Shown piece after piece: positions 25,224 to 34,772 of a stretch of DNA of 64,000 nucleotides. The stretch spans positions 186,001 through 250,000 of the forward strand of contig PLCA01000003.1 in assembly GCA_003134685.1 (NCBI GenBank). Direction: 5' to 3'. The position numbers and the translations under genes are program-made. Origin of the DNA: Gemmatimonadota bacterium (lineage in GTDB: Bacteria > Gemmatimonadota > Gemmatimonadetes > Gemmatimonadales > Gemmatimonadaceae). A model generated the notes under the pieces. That model did no database searches and was not told the DNA's origin. It worked only from the letters and a program-made list of their open reading frames with translations. Numbering within the stretch: position 1 is the first letter of the stretch; each line of letters opens with the position of its first letter.

Positions 25224-27137
25224 TTAGTTCGGCGTCAGACCTGCGAACAGCGCCGAGATGTTGTAACGAACCGGGTCGATCTCGTAGTAGCGGTTCTCCA
25301 GGTAACGTCCCGTCGTCGGGAAGTACGGCGGCGGGTTGGAGACCGCGCAGTGATCGTAGCTGTACCGCTTGATGTATCCTTCGCCGCTGGTGAGCCCCAC
25401 GGCGCCTCTGCTCTCCTGAATAAGACCGCCGTTCAGAAAGAGACAACCGCGGCCGTTATTCGTGCCTTGGCAACCCGTGGCGTTGTTCGGACCCGAGCTG
25501 TAGTTCTCGACACCGAAAGAAGTGTTGATTGCCATCAGCACGCCGTGAATGAAGAGGTCCTGAGTGGTGGCCTCGTTCCTGTACCCGCCGCTTACTGGCA
25601 CAGGATCGTTCAGCGCATTGTCGGCAATTGTAATGTTGTTGGCAGCGATGATGCCCAGCATGTCTGCGCACGTGCCCAGGGAGGGGTCGGTCGCATAACG
25701 TTGGTCATCGAGTATGACGACGGTGCCGGTAGCGTACACTGTCACCTTACCGCGAAGCACGCCGCTGATACCGACCGTTCCGGTGACCGCGATTACACCC
25801 TTCGTGCCGGGGTTGAGACCGCGGTATATCGGGAACAAATACGCGGCATCCGCGGGACGACGCGCCGCCAGCCGTGGGTCAATTGCGCCGGGGTATGCGA
25901 GCCACTTGCCGTGCACACCTGTAGGTGTGAACGTCGAGGTATCGCCACCGATCTGTTTCTGAGCAACGGTGAAAGCGGCGCTGTTGCGCTCCTCCGCTAC
26001 GAGCATCGGGTCGCCACCGAGATAGCAGCGGGACGTCGCTTGCGACATGATCTGATCCAGGGAATAATTGCCTACAGTGGTCGCCTGGGTACTGGTCATT
26101 CCGCCAGCGATTAGCAGCGTCTTCATCCAGGCTTGTCCGTGGACGGAAGCCGGGAAGAACTTCAGCGGGCCGCCCACAGTGACTTTGTACGCCGCGCCGC
26201 AGGTCTTGGTGGTGGCCTTGTTACCGTTCCAGTCGCCGCGGGTCCATGGTTCCTCGCCCGCGTTCGCCTGATAGATCTTGACGAAGCCTTCATCGACACC
26301 AGTGGAGTCAGTAGTACCGGTGCCAAGGTCTATTGCGACGAATTCCAGGCGCAGCCTGACGGTCGACGCATCGCCATTGGATGGCGCCACGAAGTTGGTG
26401 AAGCCGGCCGTCGCGTAGCCTGCGAGTTTGCTCAACACTGTGTTAGTGGGGAGCGTAATCGCCGGCTGGTTTTCCGTATAGCCCTTGTCAAAGGTGCCGT
26501 AGCTCTTGCCCGTAATGGTTTTTGCGGTTCCCACGTCGCCGTGGAACTTTGCGCCGCTGGACGCGATGCTGATGACATCGTTCGACCAGACCGGACCCCA
26601 AAGATTGTCGTTATTGGCGAACCAGATCGTAGAACCGTTGTTCGTTTCCTTGTCGGACCAGTAGGCGAACTTAGCGAAGCTTTCCTGCGTGAGCTCGAGA
26701 CGGCGGACGAAGCGCGCGCCAGTTGCGTCGCGCGCTTCGGCGACAACGCTGGCAAAGCGCCCGAACTGTCCGCTGGTGGAACCCGTCGGGCCAACGTACA
26801 GGTTGACGTTCACCCCAGGCAGGTACTGCCCGTCGGCGCCCATCACCTGCTGGTTGGACATCAGCGTTACGTAGCCAGTGTCCGGCAGCGCCAGCGGATC
26901 GACATTGAGCCGGCTCTTGCCCATAGCCATCGCGGCTTCGGCTCCGTACTTGAACTCGCGCTCGCGGTCAGTGGACGTAGTAAGAAGTCCGGCATTGCCC
27001 GCGAGGTAAACGGCGGAAGCCGCAAGTGCAGCCATGCCGAGCGTCATGATGATAACGGTCAGGAGCGCAAACCCACGGCGCTCACTGCCGACGAAGTTTT
27101 TCGAGTTCATAACCGATCCGATGCGGGTAAGGGACAT
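25224..27137 (-). CDS. Large PilX-like type IV pilus-associated protein
   Basis: The 637-residue product starts with a prepilin-like hydrophobic helix (about 21-46, RRGFALLTVIIMTLGMAALAASAVYLAG), followed by a residue pattern GAEAAMAMGKSRLN typical of PilX/GspK helices. The bulk (50-637) is a beta-rich exported region with a small number of Cys (about 4-6) and the segment VTVYATGTVVILDD, like the repeat regions of the pilus-associated 'DUF4900/PilX' group. It is much larger than standard PilX (about 200 residues), so it could act as a tip or adhesin subunit. GAGG precedes the ATG at 27137. It is the last gene of a four-gene minor-pilin operon. Confidence 0.72.
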   Translation of the reverse strand: MSLTRIGSVMNSKNFVGSERRGFALLTVIIMTLGMAALAASAVYLAGNAGLLTTSTDREREFKYGAEAAMAMGKSRLNVDPLALPDTGYVTLMSNQQVMGADGQYLPGVNVNLYVGPTGSTSGQFGRFASVVAEARDATGARFVRRLELTQESFAKFAYWSDKETNNGSTIWFANNDNLWGPVWSNDVISIASSGAKFHGDVGTAKTITGKSYGTFDKGYTENQPAITLPTNTVLSKLAGYATAGFTNFVAPSNGDASTVRLRLEFVAIDLGTGTTDSTGVDEGFVKIYQANAGEEPWTRGDWNGNKATTKTCGAAYKVTVGGPLKFFPASVHGQAWMKTLLIAGGMTSTQATTVGNYSLDQIMSQATSRCYLGGDPMLVAEERNSAAFTVAQKQIGGDTSTFTPTGVHGKWLAYPGAIDPRLAARRPADAAYLFPIYRGLNPGTKGVIAVTGTVGISGVLRGKVTVYATGTVVILDDQRYATDPSLGTCADMLGIIAANNITIADNALNDPVPVSGGYRNEATTQDLFIHGVLMAINTSFGVENYSSGPNNATGCQGTNNGRGCLFLNGGLIQESRGAVGLTSGEGYIKRYSYDHCAVSNPPPYFPTTGRYLENRYYEIDPVRYNISALFAGLTPN

Positions 27138-27148
27138 GGTTTCATTCC

Positions 27149-28318
27149 TCAGGGCACTATGACCAGAGGAGCCGAATTCACTGCTGAAGATTGACCGCCG
27201 CAGTCGACCGCGGCAATTCCGTAAACGAGCGAGTTACCGCTCTGCACCTGCGTGTCGGTGAACGTGTAGGTGGGAGTACCGCTCGGTATGCTGGCGAGGG
27301 GCTCGGTGAAGAGCGGGTTGGCGCTCGAGCGGCGATAGATCGAGTACTGTTCGACGTCCTTTTCACCGGAAGACTGATCGACGGCCGAGTTCCACGTTAC
27401 GACGACCTTTGTGGACGGTATGGTTGACACCACGGCGAGGACCGGCGAGGTGAAAATCGGCGGGTCACCGCAGGTGTGAAAATGAAGGAGTCCGGCGTTC
27501 ATGATCCGAACACCCGTTTCAACCGGACGCGCGTTCTTGACGCCCTTGCGATCGATGAATTGACCAGTGATGCGCACGCGGACGACTCTGATGCTGTCCG
27601 TCAGCGCAGACTTGGCCGTGTCAGCCTTTGAGTTGTGAATCGCCGCAGAGTGATAGATCGGCAGCATGCTTTGTGGGATCTCCACGAGCTGGCCGAGCGT
27701 GTCTGCTTTGAAGTATCTGAATGCTGGCTCGCCCGTCGGCAGAACAAGAGCCTTCGCCACGACTGTGGCCGGCATCGCGTTCACGCGACGGAAGAGAGCG
27801 TAAGTTCCATTGGCGGACGGGTCCGGATCGGGTGCGACCCAGAAAGAGACGGTCTCCGCCTCACTGGGCACGCCGACAGCCTGGTTGTAGTTCGAGTCAG
27901 GATACTGTACCGCCGACAACGGCAGCGTGATCTTGGAAGTCTTCGGCAGCGATGCGGCTGCGTTCGGGTCAATATCAGGATCGTAGTACGTGGCGCCCCT
28001 GTCGTTGATGTCGCGGCTGACGAGGTCGACGTTGAACGTGATCGCGTAAGGCGCGGCCTGCACGATGAGCGGCTGCGGATCTACGACTCCGACGCCCGCA
28101 ACGCGAAGCTCGCGGTCGATCATGGTGACACCGTAACGCGCGTTCTGTTGCGCGTCGTCACGACCGGCAATGTTTCCGAACGCCTGTACTTCGGTGCGGA
28201 AGAACGGAACGGTGAGCCCGAGTGCGATCGCCATCACTGTCATGGCGATGATCATTTCGAGCAGTGTGAAACCGCTGCGATCTCTGGCTGGAGTAGACGA
28301 CTTCATGAGGTTTTTCAT
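27149..28318 (-). CDS. PilW-like minor prepilin with extended C-terminal domain
   Basis: The prepilin cleavage region RSGFTLLEMIIAM (about 15-27) places the mature N-terminus at Phe, with Glu at +5 as needed. The product (389 residues) is larger than usual for PilW; the C-terminal part (about 290-385) resembles a fibronectin type III-like repeat (PVLAVVSTIPSTKVVVTWNSAVDQSSGEKDVEQYSIYRR). This might add a ligand-binding domain to the pilus tip. Start ATG at 28318 follows the pilV-like stop directly. Confidence 0.82.
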   Translation of the reverse strand: MKNLMKSSTPARDRSGFTLLEMIIAMTVMAIALGLTVPFFRTEVQAFGNIAGRDDAQQNARYGVTMIDRELRVAGVGVVDPQPLIVQAAPYAITFNVDLVSRDINDRGATYYDPDIDPNAAASLPKTSKITLPLSAVQYPDSNYNQAVGVPSEAETVSFWVAPDPDPSANGTYALFRRVNAMPATVVAKALVLPTGEPAFRYFKADTLGQLVEIPQSMLPIYHSAAIHNSKADTAKSALTDSIRVVRVRITGQFIDRKGVKNARPVETGVRIMNAGLLHFHTCGDPPIFTSPVLAVVSTIPSTKVVVTWNSAVDQSSGEKDVEQYSIYRRSSANPLFTEPLASIPSGTPTYTFTDTQVQSGNSLVYGIAAVDCGGQSSAVNSAPLVIVP

Positions 28319-28762
28319 TTAGAATATGCTGATGATGGTGGTCTTCTTGGACGGAGTCTTGAGACCGGGTCCATTTACGATGACGGTTACTGTCTTGTAG
28401 TCGTAGAGCGAAGGCGCGGCGCCGCCAGTGTGTGTGACGATCGTCTGGCGAGTCAGGCCCGGGTGTCCCACAATCGTGGGCTCGGTCTTCGCATAAACGC
28501 TGTCGATGACCGAATACTTGATCGCGCCCTTCACTTCTTCGAGCCGGTCGGCGACGAGCTCATTGGCCTCGGTGCGGCGCTGCGTTGCGCCGGACACGTT
28601 TGCGTACCTGGCAATGAAGGCACCCATCGACAGCATGGCCCCGGTCAACAGCACCATCGCCACGATTACTTCGATGAGCGTCATGCCTGAGCGGTTGGAA
28701 CCGATAATCGCCTGGCTCTCAGCCGGCGCATTTCGCGAACGATTGGACATTGCGAGCTTCAT
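28319..28762 (-). CDS. PilV/GspI-like minor prepilin
   Basis: The 147-residue product has the prepilin motif SGMTLIEVIVAMVLLTGAMLSM (about 25-46) with the Glu at position 5 after the cleavage site. It resembles PilV/GspI-type minor pilins. It overlaps the preceding FimT-like gene by four bases (ATGA) and is followed without gap by the PilW-like gene, so the operon is tightly coupled. The leader before the motif is long (about 25 residues), and a second ATG at 28750 is possible. Confidence 0.8.
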   Translation of the reverse strand: MKLAMSNRSRNAPAESQAIIGSNRSGMTLIEVIVAMVLLTGAMLSMGAFIARYANVSGATQRRTEANELVADRLEEVKGAIKYSVIDSVYAKTEPTIVGHPGLTRQTIVTHTGGAAPSLYDYKTVTVIVNGPGLKTPSKKTTIISIF

Positions 28763-29382
28763 GCTCCACCTCTCTTCCAGGTTCCGGTACTGTAGCTGTA
28801 GTAGTCGACGTGACCCGTGGATTGCGTCACGCTGAGGCCCTTGAAATCAGTAGCGTTGGGACGCGATGACGTGATGTAGACCTGCGCGTCCGTGCTTGTG
28901 GCGCCGTCGCGATGGAAAATGATCGACGGATACCCACCGAGCGTCTGGAGCTTTGCGCCAGCGACTGCGGCGACGGTGCCACCACCGATTGCGGCGGGGG
29001 GTACAGCGAAGCGAATAAAGTCCTCGAGCGGCCGGACCATAACTTTCTCGCCTGGATCCGTCGCGCCGTTGTTGTTCAGGTCGTCGATGAGCAGGACGCG
29101 ATTGCCAGGAACATCAAAGCTCACGATCATGTCGTGTTGACGCTGCACGGCGTACCGCTCGGCCTGCATGAGTGCGCCTTGTACAACGCGCACGCCAGCG
29201 TCGATGCGGAATTGGTGCAGGTTGAGCTTGGGCAGCGCGATCGTCGCGAGAATGCTGATCAGAGCCATCACGATCAGCAGCTCGATAACGGTAAAAGCGC
29301 GTGGACCGCCGACTTTGGAGTCAGCGTGGCCTGATATACGGCGCATCTGGGCGCCCCGATAAAAGCTCATGTGTATGGACAT
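28759..29382 (-). CDS. FimT/GspH-like minor prepilin
   Basis: The prepilin motif is RAFTVIELLIVMALISILATIALPKL (about 28-53), with Ala instead of the usual Gly before the cleavage site. The globular part has VQRQHDMIVSFD and NRVLLIDDLNNNGATDPGEKV, as in GspH/FimT proteins with the basic/Asp-rich loop; a Ca-like loop is visible (DDLNNNGATD). The product is 207 residues from the ATG at 29382; the ATG at 29346 (MRRISGHADS) gives a shorter leader and has GGGG upstream, so it may be the true start. It heads the four-gene minor-pilin operon. Confidence 0.8.
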   Translation of the reverse strand: MSIHMSFYRGAQMRRISGHADSKVGGPRAFTVIELLIVMALISILATIALPKLNLHQFRIDAGVRVVQGALMQAERYAVQRQHDMIVSFDVPGNRVLLIDDLNNNGATDPGEKVMVRPLEDFIRFAVPPAAIGGGTVAAVAGAKLQTLGGYPSIIFHRDGATSTDAQVYITSSRPNATDFKGLSVTQSTGHVDYYSYSTGTWKRGGA

Positions 29383-29631
29383 AACACTCGATGGACTAGC
29401 TCAGGCACGGCCGCGTAACTGCCCATAGGTTCATGGCCAGTTGCTCTTGAGCTTAAGTCTCTGATACTTAATGAGTTGCGCGCTCCAAGCCCCGTCGTGC
29501 TGAAGGTTTAGAACATGCTTTCCGAGTGGCCCGAAATTTGATTTGCCAAGTGCGAATAAATGTGATACCTGGCTCTGCGCTGACCTTGGCCGGCTTCCGC
29601 CGCCTAGCCCTCAGACACACCCACCAAAAGA
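29383..29631. other. Intergenic region upstream of the minor-pilin operon
   Basis: No ORF is credible here. It should hold the promoter of the FimT-PilV-PilW-PilX operon on the minus strand. I saw no clear sigma-70 or sigma-54 promoter; one GG-N10-GC match occurs near 29416-29430 but lacks the rest of the sigma-54 consensus. Confidence 0.5.
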
Positions 29632-29660
29632 GGCGAGCCCGGCAGGTCACCGGGCTCGCC
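29632..29660 (-). terminator. Intrinsic terminator after the beta-propeller lipoprotein gene
   Basis: GGCGAGCCCGG (29632-29642) pairs with CCGGGCTCGCC (29650-29660) across a seven-base loop, followed on the minus strand by TCTTTT. It ends the pilMNOPQ-lipoprotein transcript and separates it from the minor-pilin operon. A second hairpin, CCTGTCCG/CGGACAGG at 29680-29700, overlaps the stop codon of the same gene. Confidence 0.85.
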
Positions 29661-29689
29661 GTGCTCCTTTGCCTGCCTTCCTGTCCGTT

Positions 29690-32164
29690 TTACGGACAGG
29701 TCGTTGTGAATGTATTCGGGAGCTGAGCGATCACTACACCGCGTGCCGTGGCGCCCACCAGCACCAGCTGGCCGGTGCTCTGGCGGAACGCCGCTTTAAG
29801 CGGTCCGATGATCGGATCCCTGATCGGGATCGTTCCAACTCTCTGATAGCAATGCGTGTCGAAGATCTCGATCAGCGGCTCGGCCGACGCCGCAAAGGCG
29901 AGGCGTGTGGTGAGCGGGAATGAATTCGGACCTGTATTTAGCGGATGGAAGTCGAGACCCGCGTTGCTCGCGGTGGTACCGAGCACACCCTGCAGTCTCA
30001 AATTCGGGTTGATTATATACGTCGAGTCGCCGCGGATTCCAGCGAGCGAGCCGTCAAAGTTGATCGCGGCACCCTTCACCTGGGCGAAGCTGTTCGCGGT
30101 CCAGTCCGTAACCTCCTGCGGCTGCGATATGCCGAGGTCGATCGCCGGGATCGGGAGCGGAGCGAGAGCGCCAGCCGGCGTCACCGCCATGGTCTCGAAA
30201 CCAGTGGTCGCGTCGAAGGTCATGGCCCGGCTGCCAAGGACGCTGCCGCCCTCCCCGATGACTGCGCGCTGGAAGTTGCCCGAGTTCCTGACGAACGTGG
30301 TGTCTCGGAACGCGAGACTGCCGATGGCTATGACGATGGAGTAGAACCCTGTATCGGGCGCGACACCGAACTTCTGCCTGTACGGCACGATCGTCGTGGC
30401 AACACCGGTATTCGCGTCGTAGCGAATTACCTCGAGCGTATCCCCTCGGCCCGCTGACTGCCCAATCGCCTGCTCGAAAAAGAAGTGTGAAGTTCCGAGA
30501 GTGAGGTTTTCCCACCGGACGGTACCGTTGTTGTTGGCAAACGGAGCCGATTGCCCCTGGGTGGGAGTCGTGGAATACGCCATCACGACTTCCGAGCAGC
30601 CAGTCCCGACGGTAATGCAGGTGGCGGCGAGGAACTGCGGGCGGTCGCTGAAATCGTACTTGGTTCGCTGCTGAATGGGCGGTCCATTGGGCGCGGTCGT
30701 GGATGTCACGCTCGTCACCGAGAACGCAATGATGTTCGGCAGTGCGTACCGGAAGACTTCGAGGCCGCTGCCGCTGGCGCCCGCGTCTAGGTCCACATAG
30801 CTGATGTCCGTGCCGCCAGAGTTCGCCACGAGCAGCGTATCGCCCATGGTACCGTTGCGGTCACGCGGCCAAGCCGTGATTCCCCACGGGCGCGAGCCCA
30901 CAATCACTGGTGCTTTGAAGGAAGAATCCGCGAGGTTGAATACCTCGACGCGATTGAGCTGGATGTTGGTTAGATAGAGTCGATCTTTGGTCGGATGATA
31001 CAGCGCATCTGCGACCTCTCCACCGAACGGAAGGTTACGGGTGACGCCGGCTACCACGGTCACTGTATCGATGCGGTCTGCCCCGCTGGCGAGCTTGGCG
31101 TAGGCCCGGACTCCATTGGAGTTGCGCGCAAAGACCTGAACGAATGCGATCGTCGGAAAAATTGTGTACGGCAGGCGCATCTGGAACGTGTGCGAGTTGA
31201 AGGTCAGCTGACCGTTCGACACAAACGTCGCCGAGTCATCAATCGCGCCGCCTGCGGTACTTCTTACCTCATAGCCAAGCCCGATGATGCCGCTCGGATC
31301 ATCAGCTTCGACGTGCATACTGTCGCTGACCTCGACCCGTATGCCGTGACCGCACGCGTTGTCGAATGCCTGGCTGCCGACACAATACTGGTTGACCACC
31401 GGGACCGAGTTGATCTGGGCCGCGGTCTGAACCGTAATAGTGATGCTCGGACCAACAGCGCGCTGGCCGAGTGAATCTCTCAGGAAGGGCGTTATGGTAA
31501 GCGTTCCAGGAGCCGCAGCCGCGGGTATGGCGATCGTGTCCTGCATCGTGAGGGAATCACGAAGAGGGCTCGAATAAAGGATTGAGTCCGCGAGCACCAC
31601 AGGTCCCGTCGTCATCAAGCCGAGCGAGCGAACCTTGATCGCAGTCTTACCCATGACAGTCACAAGGATCGACTTGCCCAGCACCGCCGAGCTTCCGGAG
31701 AAGGGGCTGATGACTTTGACGTCAGGCGGGGGAACGTTTCCGGTCGCCATTCTTAGAGTGTCGACGCCAGACGAGTTGCCGGCGCCGTCGATCGTGCTGG
31801 CAGTAATCGTCACGGGAGTGCCCGGTGGAACCGCGCGCGACGCAAAAAGTTTGAACGGAAACGAGATGTCCGTCACCGCGCTGGTGAACGTCGTGTCGAA
31901 AACAATGCCAACCGCGCCAATTGCCTGAACATGGACGGTCCTGAGACCGATATTGTCCTTCGCCTGGGCGCTGAAGGCGATCACTGTGTCAGCCTGTCCG
32001 GTGACGGGCGTCAGTGAAATGGTAGGCGGCGTACGGTCCTTCGTCGCGTCCGTCAACGTCGTGTCATTGCACGCCGCGACCGCTAGAGAGACTGACGCCG
32101 CCACTGCGGCCATGACAACGCTGCGGCACAGGCCGCCAGAGAGATTCGTATACATGCGAGTCAC
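29690..32164 (-). CDS. Large lipoprotein with Ig-like repeats and beta-propeller, pilus-linked
   Basis: The 824-residue protein has a signal ending in Ala-Ala-Cys (Cys32), so it is probably a lipoprotein. The N-terminal third has bacterial immunoglobulin-like repeats (TPPTISLTPVTGQADTVIAFSAQAKDN, TLTITPFLRDSLG). Residues about 365-510 show a YVTN/YncE-like beta-propeller pattern (PTKDRLYLTNIQLNRVEVFNLADSS, RPWGITAWPRDRNG), and the last 300 residues add more blades (FDGSLAGIRGDSTYIINPNLRLQG). It starts two bases after the pilQ stop and should be made with PilQ. The role is unknown; it may scaffold the secretin or bind substrates at the cell surface. Confidence 0.78.
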   Translation of the reverse strand: MTRMYTNLSGGLCRSVVMAAVAASVSLAVAACNDTTLTDATKDRTPPTISLTPVTGQADTVIAFSAQAKDNIGLRTVHVQAIGAVGIVFDTTFTSAVTDISFPFKLFASRAVPPGTPVTITASTIDGAGNSSGVDTLRMATGNVPPPDVKVISPFSGSSAVLGKSILVTVMGKTAIKVRSLGLMTTGPVVLADSILYSSPLRDSLTMQDTIAIPAAAAPGTLTITPFLRDSLGQRAVGPSITITVQTAAQINSVPVVNQYCVGSQAFDNACGHGIRVEVSDSMHVEADDPSGIIGLGYEVRSTAGGAIDDSATFVSNGQLTFNSHTFQMRLPYTIFPTIAFVQVFARNSNGVRAYAKLASGADRIDTVTVVAGVTRNLPFGGEVADALYHPTKDRLYLTNIQLNRVEVFNLADSSFKAPVIVGSRPWGITAWPRDRNGTMGDTLLVANSGGTDISYVDLDAGASGSGLEVFRYALPNIIAFSVTSVTSTTAPNGPPIQQRTKYDFSDRPQFLAATCITVGTGCSEVVMAYSTTPTQGQSAPFANNNGTVRWENLTLGTSHFFFEQAIGQSAGRGDTLEVIRYDANTGVATTIVPYRQKFGVAPDTGFYSIVIAIGSLAFRDTTFVRNSGNFQRAVIGEGGSVLGSRAMTFDATTGFETMAVTPAGALAPLPIPAIDLGISQPQEVTDWTANSFAQVKGAAINFDGSLAGIRGDSTYIINPNLRLQGVLGTTASNAGLDFHPLNTGPNSFPLTTRLAFAASAEPLIEIFDTHCYQRVGTIPIRDPIIGPLKAAFRQSTGQLVLVGATARGVVIAQLPNTFTTTCP

Positions 32165-32166
32165 CT

Positions 32167-34230
32167 TTAGCGGGTGGCTGGTGGGATCGGATTCGACGAA
32201 GCGCCCGGAATCGGTGCGCCGTCGTCGATGATGTGTGGTGTTACGAGAATGAGGAGATCGCGCTTTTCGTCGTCGGTACGCGTTTCGCCGAACAGTCTGC
32301 CGATGATCGGCAGATCGACGAGCAGCGGAATTCCCGACTTCGATTGCGTGGTCTGCGTGACGGTGAGCCCACCGATGACCGCGGTCTCGCCATCTCCGAC
32401 CAAGAGTTGCGTGTCGCCCGACTGCTTGCCGAAGATGAATCCGACATCGGAAGCCGCCAGTTGTGCGTCGGAGTTCTCCGCATGCAGCAGCAGCAGGATC
32501 TGGCGATTGTTGGTGATGTGCGGCGTAACGGTCAGGATGATACCGACCTGCTTCATCTGAACCGTGGCTCTCGGCTGGGCGTTCGGAGTCGTCGCGCCAC
32601 TGAGATTAGCCGTATTTGCGTCGAGCACTCTGATCGGGATTTCCTGACCGACCTGGATCGATGCCTGTCTGTTGTCGAGCGTCACGATGCTCGGCTCCGC
32701 CTGAAGATCGGCGAGACGAACTTCCTGGAGCGCGTCGAGGAAGCTGGTAAGCTGGAACTTGCCGAGCGCGGTCGAGAACACCACGCTGAGCGCCGGGTTG
32801 ACGACTCTCGCATTGGCGTTCGCGATCGCGGACAGCGCGTTACCGCCGAGGAGGATTCTGTCTCCCGGGAATGGAGTGCCCCCTCCCAATGCGTTCGGAA
32901 CTCCGCTACCGTCGGTAGAGATCGGCACCAGTGTCGAGGGATCCGTGCGCTTGACTAGCTGGCTGAAGAACTGATCCGTGCCCGTGCCAAGATCGTAGGA
33001 AAGACCGATATCTTCGATGTTCGTTCTATTGACGAAGATGATCTTCGCCTTGATGCCGACCTGCGGAGTGCGAACGTCGAGATTGCGGACATACTGCAGG
33101 ACTTCGGCGAGGCGCGAAGCCGTCTCCGTGATGATGAGCGTGTTGGTCGTGCTGTCGGCGGCAACCAGTCCGCGAGCAATGCACATCGGCCTGGCGTTGC
33201 TGACGACGTTCCCGCTGCTTGGAATCTGCGGGCAGTCCTTCTGCAGGAGCGACTGGATCGTTGGCACCAGCGCCATCGCCCGCGCGTAGTTGATCGAAAC
33301 GAGCTGCGTCTGCAGCGGTTCGGAAGCCTGGCGATTCAGGATGTTGGCGTAGCTGTCAACCGTTATGATCCCGGAGAGAGCATCTTCCGACGCCGCGAGA
33401 CCCTGACCCTGAAGGATCGCGCGCAACGCGACATCCCAGGGTTGATTACGGATTTCCGCGGTGACGGTGCCGACCACATCCTTGCCGACGACGATCGTGC
33501 GTCCCGAGAAGGCCGCGAACGACGCGATCACATCGCGAATGTCGGTGTCCTGGAACGTTACAGTGATTGGTGGCTGCTGCGACTGCTGTGCCTGCGAGAA
33601 GAGCGCGACCGGCTTGTCGTAAGTGGCCGTTCTGACCGGGGCCGGCTCGGCGGGTGTCGTGTAGTCTGGTGTTTCAACCTGCAAGCTGGTCGACTCGACC
33701 TGTGAGACGACCTTTGCCGTGTTCTGGACCGACGTCGGCGTCGAGGTCACTTCGGATGTCTGAGCCACCGCGCGTGTGCTGACGGCGCGCGTCGGGGGCG
33801 CCTTCGGAGCGGCAACGTACCCCGGCTTGTTGTTCGACGACCACGACGTGTAGTCGGCGGTCTTTCCGCCGGTGACTGAGATGCGAACCTCGCCATCATT
33901 GCGCTTCACGTCATATGGGTGCTTCGCGTCCATTTCGATGACGACGCGAACCACATTGGGACGAAACTGCGAATAGCGAATGTTGGTGATGCCGCCGCGC
34001 GCAACCTTGTCGTAGGTGCTGCGCGACATATCCAGAATGGCTCCTTTCAGATCGACTACCACACGGGCCGGCGCGTCGAGAGTGAAGTCCTGCACATCGA
34101 CGGCAGCATTGACGCCGATCACCACTTCAGTCTTCCCGGATGACGGGACTACACTGAGTGAGTGAACGGTCGCTGCAGATGAGGGCAGGAACAGGAGCGC
34201 CGCTGCTGGCAGCGCTTTGAGAAAGCTCAT
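32167..34230 (-). CDS. pilQ: Type IV pilus secretin PilQ
   Basis: The outer membrane secretin channels the pilus. The 687-residue product has a signal peptide (1-20), one AMIN domain (about 22-120, for peptidoglycan binding), a Pro/Thr-rich linker (130-220), a secretin N0/STN domain (FQDTDIRDVIASFAAFSGRTIVVG, about 233-285), N1 domains, and the beta-barrel secretin domain with the typical IRVLDANTANLSG and VILTVTPHITNN. It overlaps pilP by four bases. Only one AMIN domain is visible, fewer than in Myxococcus or Pseudomonas PilQ. Confidence 0.93.
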   Translation of the reverse strand: MSFLKALPAAALLFLPSSAATVHSLSVVPSSGKTEVVIGVNAAVDVQDFTLDAPARVVVDLKGAILDMSRSTYDKVARGGITNIRYSQFRPNVVRVVIEMDAKHPYDVKRNDGEVRISVTGGKTADYTSWSSNNKPGYVAAPKAPPTRAVSTRAVAQTSEVTSTPTSVQNTAKVVSQVESTSLQVETPDYTTPAEPAPVRTATYDKPVALFSQAQQSQQPPITVTFQDTDIRDVIASFAAFSGRTIVVGKDVVGTVTAEIRNQPWDVALRAILQGQGLAASEDALSGIITVDSYANILNRQASEPLQTQLVSINYARAMALVPTIQSLLQKDCPQIPSSGNVVSNARPMCIARGLVAADSTTNTLIITETASRLAEVLQYVRNLDVRTPQVGIKAKIIFVNRTNIEDIGLSYDLGTGTDQFFSQLVKRTDPSTLVPISTDGSGVPNALGGGTPFPGDRILLGGNALSAIANANARVVNPALSVVFSTALGKFQLTSFLDALQEVRLADLQAEPSIVTLDNRQASIQVGQEIPIRVLDANTANLSGATTPNAQPRATVQMKQVGIILTVTPHITNNRQILLLLHAENSDAQLAASDVGFIFGKQSGDTQLLVGDGETAVIGGLTVTQTTQSKSGIPLLVDLPIIGRLFGETRTDDEKRDLLILVTPHIIDDGAPIPGASSNPIPPATR

Positions 34231-34772
34231 TGACGGGGCCTCGTTTTGGTCGAATCGGCGATGATCGGCAGGATTTCCTGGCGACTGTAACCGAACTCTT
34301 CAATCGTGAAAATCACAGCTTTCTCCTGGATGGCGGCGACCCGCATTCTGCCGATCGTCTGGCCAACTCGCACTCTGTACTGGTCTTTAGACGTGACATC
34401 ACGCAAAACCGCAACAGAGTTTTGCCCCCGAGGGTCGAAAGCCACGGCAACCAGTTTCAGGTCGGTCAGGAGAGGCCTCAGATCGGAAGTCGTCAGAAGC
34501 GACACAAATGGGTCGCGCCTGCCGTCCCCGTCATACGCGAAGATCTCGCGGTTGATCAACACCCGGGGCGTGGTGTCGACGGCCGGAATCGGCGCCGTCG
34601 AGACAGCCGGCTTCCTGGTATCGAGAGGAGGTGGCACCGGCGCCTTGGGCGTGGTGGCTTTGGCGGCTGTTTTCGCATTCGGCCTTGGGGCGGCCTGGGC
34701 GCGTGCCTGCGCGGAGGCTCCTGTCGCCAGCGCCGCTACAAAGACCACGGCGAACGAGATTGAGCGCTTCAT
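34227..34772 (-). CDS. pilP: Pilus assembly protein PilP
   Basis: The product (181 residues) has a signal peptide (1-21) but no lipobox Cys, unlike typical lipoprotein PilP. A Pro/Ala/Lys-rich linker (25-68) is followed by the beta-sandwich domain with YDGDGRRDPFVSLL, the family signature, and QYRVRVGQTIGRMRVAAIQEKAVIF. PilP links the inner-membrane PilMNO to the PilQ secretin. The gene is fused by overlap to pilO (TAATG) and pilQ (ATGA). Confidence 0.88.
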   Translation of the reverse strand: MKRSISFAVVFVAALATGASAQARAQAAPRPNAKTAAKATTPKAPVPPPLDTRKPAVSTAPIPAVDTTPRVLINREIFAYDGDGRRDPFVSLLTTSDLRPLLTDLKLVAVAFDPRGQNSVAVLRDVTSKDQYRVRVGQTIGRMRVAAIQEKAVIFTIEEFGYSRQEILPIIADSTKTRPRQ

